A DNA stretch of 64,000 nucleotides from Astropecten irregularis (lineage: Eukaryota; Echinodermata; Asteroidea; Paxillosida; Astropectinidae): contig OZ020256.1 of assembly GCA_963971285.1 (NCBI GenBank), positions 3,412,501-3,476,500 on the forward strand. Direction: 5' to 3'. Position 1 is the first letter of the stretch, and every line of letters starts with the position of its first letter. The translations under genes and the position numbers were made by a program. The notes under the pieces are model-generated. The model saw nothing but the letters and a program-made list of their open reading frames with translations. It did not search any database and had not been told where the DNA came from. This document shows positions 58,501 through 64,000 of the stretch, piece by piece.

Positions 58501-61500
58501 AAAATTAATTGCACTAATAGGAAATATGATAAACTTGCTCAGTATTTACATTTTGAATGTATACATTGTATGCAATGTGTAAATTTTTAAGACAAAACTG
58601 AATGTGCTCTGCACGTACGCTTACGTGTGTGTATCCTTGAGAAATCATGTTTCTTCCGAGCCTACATTCATGTGCACAGTTTGTATGTTGGTGTAAATTC
58701 TCACAGAAAGTCAGAAACATTGAATTAGGTTTTTATTTGCAATTTTTCCCCCAAAAAACAAAGATGATGTAACAGACTAACAGTTGGCAACCAAAGATTG
58801 TCAACCAAACCATGCATTTATTCATAAATAAATGCAGTTCCTTGTTCAACAACATTTTTTTTTACGTGGTTTGGGTTCATCAAATGGAAGAACAAACTCA
58901 TATATAAGCAGATGTCACTTGATAATCACTTGAACATCTGACACAGTTTATGTATTTGTACAGCGGTTTTCATTACGTGATAAAGATATAAATACATGTA
59001 ATAAAGCACCTTTACAAAAAAGATCCAAGCGCTGTACATTGTGCAAAATATTTAGACAAACAAAAAGACAAAAGATAGAGGTTACGGGAGCAAAAATATG
59101 AATTATGAAGACATCTCATGAAAATAGAGGGAGAATTCCTGATGTCGATAGGGACAGAGTTCCACAGTTTGGGACCATCTATAGAAAACGATCTATCTCC
59201 GAATGATTTTGAATTCGAGTAGGAATAGACTGTAAGTTTATCATCAGAAGATCGGAGTCCCAATCTGCCTGGTTCATGCACAATTGCACACATACATGAA
59301 AGTGATTATTTAAGTCAAACAAAAAGGAGAAATACTGTGTAAAAAACACTTTAAACCATGAGGAGAAATTTGAAAGCAGATGCAGTGTTATCATTTATAT
59401 CAAAATACTTCGCATGACAGAATAAATGCACTTGAAAATCTGTACAAATGTGGCAAAGAAATTGATACTGATCTTACATGTATGCAAACATGCAAAGGTT
59501 AACCAAAAATGAAATCAATTCTTGAAGATGCATGGAGATGTATGCCATTATGTGCATGTGGATTATTCCTTTCAACTCCTGAATGAGGTGACCCATGATG
59601 CCCTTTAAGATCCCCTCTCGGTCCTGTTCACGGTGCCCTTGCCATGCTTGCATATCTAAGGAATTATCAGCCTGCACAAAATTGTACAGATCTATATTTA
59701 GAAATCACTTAGAGTGGATTTAGGAATATGAAAAGGGTATTCAGGTAAAAATGTTACAGATGCACGCATAGAGTATGCATTATCAGTAACTTATTATCAC
59801 TTTATTGCATTATTTATTATTGCAGATACATACATTTTTGGAGGTGGGGGAGACCTAGCTTACAGTTATGTTATGTGTGTGTGTAAATACATGCATAAAT
59901 TAACATATGGCCATGGCTTTGAACTTACTTGTGTACTAAATGAACTCTTTCCAAAGAGCGTATTTAATTGGAATCGCTCCCATTTGAACCATAATCACTT
60001 TCCTGGGTTGAAATTTCTAGCAAATGTCCCTTATATGAAATACCTCACTTTGCGACAAATATAACTTGTATTTACTTGGAAATTCCTCCTTTTTGAGTTA
60101 ATTCCAATTGTCAATTTCATGGAAACCTTGTGGAGACCTATACATAAAATTTCCCTGTGGAGACATACTATTTGGCCTAATATTGTCCTCTGTCTCCACA
60201 AGGCACCTGGCATCTCTGGGGCCAATTTCATAGAGCTGCTTAATTTAAGCACCAACATTTGCTTAAATAAACACCAAAAACCTTGGTAAATAAAATCAGT
60301 ATGCCAGCCAAAACTCCTTGTGAGTGTTTTGCTCAGATAAAAATTTCCAAATACAAGTCAAAAGCAGTGAACATTATAAATAAAAATTTGGTTGGTAATC
60401 CTGTTTGATCAAGGAAGATTGCAAATTTTGTGCTTTTAAAAGCAGCTCTATGAAATTGGCCCAGATAAATGCTGTACTATGCATTGTGCAGACATGGCAG
60501 TGTCTATTCTGTCTTTCAGTATAAACTATTTCTGTCTACATTTTGTCTTTAATCTTGTAATACTGTACAAATTTGTTCAGCTTCTTGGATTTGTAAGTGG
60601 TGGTGGGGGAAGGGGGCAGGGCTCAGGAATATTTCCATCTAAAATGCACCTGAGACCAATTACATAAATTTAATAATGAAATTCCCTGAGCAGCGTCACA
60701 TACACATGTGCACATTCACATGTTCGGCTGTGTGGATTGATGGTATATGCCACATACACATTATGCAGAATTATGTTGTTAGGATTCACCATAATCCACA
60801 TCGGTGGCAGCACTGAGGGCCGGATGCACTGAAGGTGTGCTCTTGTCTAATGATGTAGAAATTGAAGTCATACACATAATGCATACATGCTTGTCAGTCA
60901 GTCGATCAGTCCTACATTATATCAGACGTCTGTGCACAGTATTTAGTTTCATTGGCTTATGTTGATCAGGGATAAAATGGTGAAAAGAGAATTTATGCAT
61001 AATGCATCTGAGAAGATCTGCATATACATTTTAATTGTTTTCCTCGTGCCCTTGTCTGTGTCTCTAGATTAAGGGTCATTATGATGTTGACATTACACAC
61101 ATGGGTACTACTGGAGTGCTGTGGCCTAGCGGTCTGGCGTGTTGAACTCAAAGTATTGTGGTCAAATCAACAGATTGTGGGTTCGAATCCAGCCGTGGGT
61201 TAATGGTGCTTGCGTCCCTGGGCAAGACGCTTTGTCACATATTGTTCCTCTTCACCCAGGTGTAAATGGGTACCTGCGAGGGTAGAGATGGCTTTGTGGT
61301 TTGATTAGCCTCTGTGCGCTGAATACGGCAGCCAGGGCTGTATACTCCCCAGGGAGTTGAGATTGTTTCAGGAATGTAATAATTGTAGCCCAATGACCAG
61401 GGATAATAGTAATACGCGCATAGAGACGTCTTACGTTGATTGTGATATGCGCTATATAAAAACGGTTTATTATTATTATTATTATTAACTGTATGTATAA

Positions 61501-64000
61501 AGCAAGCTTTAAATTCAGTTGTTTTCCTCCCCTTTTATGAACCAGCAATTTTACTGTGCTCATTTGTTAATTTCTACACTGCCATGACTGCAGTGTAAAT
61601 TTTCCAGAACTCATTTCATTACATTATAAAAAAGAAGAAGAAAGAAGAAATTGAACATGTAGAAATTATGCAGTTTATGCAGTGTGGACTGTGGAAATAA
61701 TTGAAGTTTCTACGCTGTCATGGTTGTGCTTGTTCTGACATCATGAACAGTGCACATACATGTATGCTCATGTACTCATTAAATTAGGTATACGATGATT
61801 TTGCTCCAGCATTAAATCATGACCTGATGATCAGGCACAATACACCGATCCAGTAGGCCACGCCCCTTAACAATTTGGCCAATCACAACGCGTTATTTAA
61901 GGTCCGACAAATTGCCGCCATTTTGTCCGACATAACGGCATGAATTTTGTATTCTTTAGTGCACACTTTTCGTTGAGTTTACTTTTGTTTTGTATACACA
62001 AGGCGATTTTTTTACAAACCAGAGTTTTATTCTTCACCATGGTCAGCGGTGTTAAATATTTCCATTATATTCCTGGCTTTCGATGCCCTGGCTGAAAGTA
62101 AAGGTACATTTTTGGCCTTTTGCAAAACCAAAGTCCAACTCAGAGAGAAGTGTTTATGTGGTTGGGCGTATGTGATTCGTCGCGTGTGGGCGATCGTGAC
62201 ACTTGATGTGCGTGCGCGTGTGCGTTATTGCTAGGACGTTGCTATGGTGGGCGTGGCCTACTGGATCGGTGTATTCAGGAGTGACTGTTTTTTTTTTCAA
62301 TTCCAGTGAGGATTTTGCCTAATTTTTCAGAGCACAATACAGTGTAGTTCTTTTTTTTAGAGACCTTAGGTAGTAGCATTAATATCCTTATCATGGATTA
62401 ATTTATCTCAATTCTCTAACCTTTTCCCATGACCCGATGTTGAAAAATTGAGAGATCACTAAATTGCCCGTCCCTGCACAGGTCCTTTATCCATTGCCAT
62501 GCCCTGTATGTAATAATGACTACCATCTCTTCTGATCAGGTGTCAATTATCAAAGAAAGTCTGCATATAATTCCTGTAATTTGAGTGATCTTGTCTATGG
62601 GAGTTAAAAACATTAACATACTTTGACATTTTGAGTTTTCTTTCAGGGTGGTTGGATTTTTCTTTTCTTTTTTTTTCTTTTTTTTGAGGGGGGGCTATAT
62701 CCCTCTGCCCCTCCCCCTCCAAACTACACCTGCTCACAAATTGCTAGGCAAGGACAGGCAAGGGCTTCATATCAGTATAATATCATTGAGTGACTACGTA
62801 CTGACTAGTAGTGTGTACTGTACATTTACTATAGGCCTATATGCTCCATGCACAAATTATTTGAGAGGAAATTGAAACTTGATTAGAAAAGAGAGAGAGA
62901 GTTTTAATAGTAAAGGTCCCTGTATATATTCCCTGTCTGTATTAAAATCACCTGGATCGAATGACTGTACATGTACATTGTAGGTGCTCTGCTAGTATGG
63001 CTAGATTGCTAACGACATTGCCAGTAATACTAATAGATTCAATCTATCCATTGATGCACGTATGCATTGACTGTATAAGTGTATAGGGCCTACATGTACA
63101 TATGTACACATGTACATTATGTATATTGCTGTACTATGGAAACAGGTGAACCCAAAGTAATTGACATTCATATGATGTACATGAACAAGTGGATGCTGCA
63201 CTAATGCTATTGGTTTCAGCTATCCAAGTGCATACATACAATTTATGTATGCAAATGCAATACGTAATGATTAAGTAATGATTTCACTGTCCCCATAACC
63301 ATCCCTCCCTCACTAAAAATTTAAACCTTTTAAAAGATCGTGACCTGCATATAACATTCACATGTACACATAATCACTAGTTAACCTCATTATTCAGGGC
63401 CTGTTTGTTTCTCTACGGATCTTGGTCGCCATATTTGATCTTGCAGATCCACGTCCCATGCAGGAACGCTAAAATGCGATCCAGAGCGCAGCTTTTGAGT
63501 GCTGGATCACTGATCACATTCCTGAAACAAACAGGCCCTCAGTCAATGAAATTATATGTGTATTTGCATCTGTTTTAGATTTTGCATTATTTATTCCAGA
63601 ATATATCTATAGATATTAGATATACATGTACAGTGTCAGTTTGCGGAAACACCATGTAAGTATCGTTCATACTTTTGCAGTTTTATTTCATTCGCACTTC
63701 TCGTAAGGTCTCAACATTTCGACTTTCGACTAGCTTGCTCTAGTCATCTTCAGGAGACTAGGCAAGTCGAAATGTTGAGACCATACGAGAAGTGCGAAAG
63801 AAATAAATGTGCGAGATTACAAACGATTATTACATGGTGTTTCTGCGAACCAAATCCACATACCAATTGTCACCATGCAAAGCCTCAAATCTTTCAAGAT
63901 ATTGTTATTAACCAATTTTTGTGTGTTTTCTTTTCTTTTCTTTTCTGGTATGTTTTTGTCTTAGGTCCAAGACTATTGTTTAGGAACCTCTTTCCCAACA
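55373..64000 (+). CDS. PDZD8: PDZD8, 5' part (3 coding exons, runs off window)
   Basis: PDZD8 is an ER-anchored lipid-transfer protein of membrane contact sites, built from an N-terminal transmembrane anchor, an SMP domain, PDZ, C2-like and C1 domains. Coding exons 55373-55519, 56301-56489 and 63965-64000 (cut by the window) join in phase 0 at each junction to give 124 residues. Residues 1-28 are hydrophobic (the ER anchor) and end FLYYK. Residues 50-112 begin the SMP domain, with RRWVVRKMNVEFDELL and KTAGKVLEQIS (human RRWVTKKIKVEFEELL, KTAGRLLEGLS). Exon 3 continues VQDYCLGTSFP against human LRDVFLGETVP. An in-frame TAA at 55343-55345 precedes the ATG, which has A at -3. The linker between the anchor and SMP is shorter than in vertebrates. 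Confidence 0.92.
56301..56489 (+). CDS. PDZD8: PDZD8 coding exon 2
   Basis: Acceptor CATCCCACAG|GACTTT and donor ATTAGC|GTGAGT give 189 nt, 63 codons. It encodes the first part of the SMP lipid-binding domain (ALNVLISFLFLELKDAAF, then RRWVVRKMNVEFDELL), the most recognisable PDZD8 sequence in the window. Confidence 0.95.
56558..56882 (-). mobile_element. TTAA MITE, subfamily Y, in PDZD8 intron 2
   Basis: TTATTAAAAGGCACTATCAT at the left and AAAGTATGATTTTACCTTTAA at the right; 69 bp downstream of PDZD8 exon 2. Confidence 0.83.
56883..58974. other. PDZD8 intron 2, nothing recognised
   Basis: AT-rich, with many ACATGTAC words (57400-57430). No exon that continues PDZD8 in phase before 63965. 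Confidence 0.6.
58975..59330 (-). pseudogene. LINE reverse-transcriptase 3' end remnant
   Basis: The minus-strand translation contains LRSSDDKLTV, FGDRSFSIDGPKLWNSVPI and RNSPSIF, the usual C-terminal block after the RT domain in CR1/L2/jockey-type LINEs. It ends in a stop at 59012, and an AT-rich tail runs to about 58975. Frame breaks separate it from upstream RT sequence, so it is a dead 5'-truncated copy in PDZD8 intron 2. Confidence 0.75.
59474..59671 (-). other. Candidate unassigned terminal exon
   Basis: A minus-strand acceptor TACAATTTTGTGCAG|GCTGAT opens a 65-codon frame to TAA, reading ADNSLDMQAWQGHREQDR then an amphipathic stretch EGILKGIMGHLIQELKGII. I do not recognise it. It lies inside PDZD8 intron 2, opposite to the gene and near a LINE remnant. 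It may be chance. Confidence 0.25.
60218..60463. mobile_element. MITE with GGCCAATTTCAT ends, copy 4
   Basis: GGGGCCAATTTCATAGAGCT to GCTCTATGAAATTGGCCC, in PDZD8 intron 2. The interior has diverged from the other copies. Confidence 0.8.
61112..61488 (+). repeat. tRNA-Leu-type SINE, apparently full length
   Basis: A box TGGCCTAGCGGTCTGG, anticodon-like ACTCAAA with a long variable arm, and B box GGTTCGAATCC indicate a tRNA-Leu(CAA)-like head. A conserved body follows (GGGCAAGACGC, CACCCAGGTGTAAATGGGTA, CTCCCCAGGGAGTTGA), then a LINE-like tail, GCGCTATATAAAAAC, and (TTA)n. Bodies and tails of this kind are widespread in marine deuterostomes. It lies in PDZD8 intron 2. Confidence 0.82.
61839..62275. 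mobile_element. 437-bp element with near-perfect 27-nt terminal inverted repeats
   Basis: Starts AATACACCGATCCAGTAGGC and ends with the inverted copy GCCTACTGGATCGGTGTATT; identity runs about 27 nt in each arm. The interior has GGCCAATCACAACGCG (CCAAT), TTATTTAAGG, GCCGCCATTTTG and an ATG in CACCATGG context at 62038, whose frame stops after 18 codons. No transposase is visible, so it is non-autonomous. Confidence 0.85.
62276..63396. other. PDZD8 intron 2, nothing recognised
   Basis: Contains a T/C tract with G7 (62648-62695) and a cluster of TACATGTA words at 62970-63115. Confidence 0.6.
63397..63539. mobile_element. MITE with GGGCCTGTTTGTTT ends, copy 2
   Basis: GGGCCTGTTTGTTTCTCTAC to TGAAACAAACAGGCCC; shares GCAGATCCACGTCC and ATGCAGG with copy 1. 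In PDZD8 intron 2. Confidence 0.8.
63639..63897. mobile_element. Fold-back family CGGAAACACCATGTAA, complete with both arms
   Basis: Two arms of about 90 nt face each other: GTTTGCGGAAACACCATGTA ... CTCAACATTTCGAC, then GTCGAAATGTTGAGACC ... TTACATGGTGTTTCTGCGAA. It is followed by CAAAGCCTCAAATCTTTC, which is also next to the 36.8-kb copy. It lies in PDZD8 intron 2, 68 bp before exon 3. Confidence 0.85.
63965..64000 (+). CDS. PDZD8: PDZD8 coding exon 3 (partial at window end)
   Basis: A long pyrimidine tract (TTTTCTTTTCTTTTC) ends TTTGTCTTAG|GTCCAAG. The last 36 nt of the window read VQDYCLGTSFPT in the phase required by exon 2 and match the PDZD8 SMP continuation (LRDVFLGETVPF in human). 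Intron 2 is therefore 7475 bp. Confidence 0.87.

Noticed and set aside
62038..62234. Open frames inside the 437-bp element as a transposase
   Set aside because: The ATG in best context stops after 18 codons and the other frame has no transposase or THAP signature that I can see.

Overview
The window is animal genomic DNA: exon-intron genes with GT-AG introns, no bacterial-style gene packing, and a dense load of short DNA transposons (MITEs), fold-back elements and tRNA-derived SINEs. The gene content (FRG1, PDZD8, INF2-type formin), LINE 3' ends of the CR1/L2/jockey kind, a tRNA-Leu-type SINE ending in TTATTATTATT, and frequent TAGGCCTA and TACATGTA palindromes fit a marine invertebrate deuterostome. 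An echinoderm is my best guess; this is inference and not proven by any single marker.

Three protein-coding genes are supported. (1) An INF2-type (inverted) formin lies on the minus strand. Two exons are visible (33533-34067 and 27358-27473). They join in frame and encode the N-terminal inhibitory (DID/FH3) region. No further exon is recognisable down to position 1, so the next intron appears to exceed 27 kb. (2) FRG1 lies on the minus strand (51693 to 46236). It is complete in eight coding exons that join in frame to a 260-residue protein. (3) PDZD8 lies on the plus strand, starting at 55373. Its first three coding exons are visible, and the third is cut by the window end after 12 codons. 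FRG1 and PDZD8 are divergently transcribed, and their start codons are 3.7 kb apart. The space between holds a tandem triplication of a 0.7-kb unit, each unit carrying a tRNA-like sequence.

Layout: 1-27357 is INF2 intron or intergenic DNA full of MITEs. 27358-34067 holds the two INF2 exons. 34068-46235 is non-coding, with repeats, a 37-bp minisatellite at 43.2-43.6 kb, a LINE fragment at 40.8 kb and one possible unassigned exon at 41.7 kb. 46236-51693 is FRG1. 51694-55372 is the divergent intergenic region with the tandem array. 55373-64000 is the 5' part of PDZD8, with a 7.5-kb second intron.

The main non-gene signal is one MITE superfamily of about 15 copies with TTAA target duplications and AGGTA...TACCT ends. 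It has split into two diverged but clearly homologous subfamilies, and three FRG1 introns each hold a copy. Other dispersed families recur two to five times. One 437-bp element at 61.8-62.3 kb has long, essentially identical terminal inverted repeats and a promoter-like interior. I found no CRISPR array, no operon and no functional tRNA or rRNA gene.
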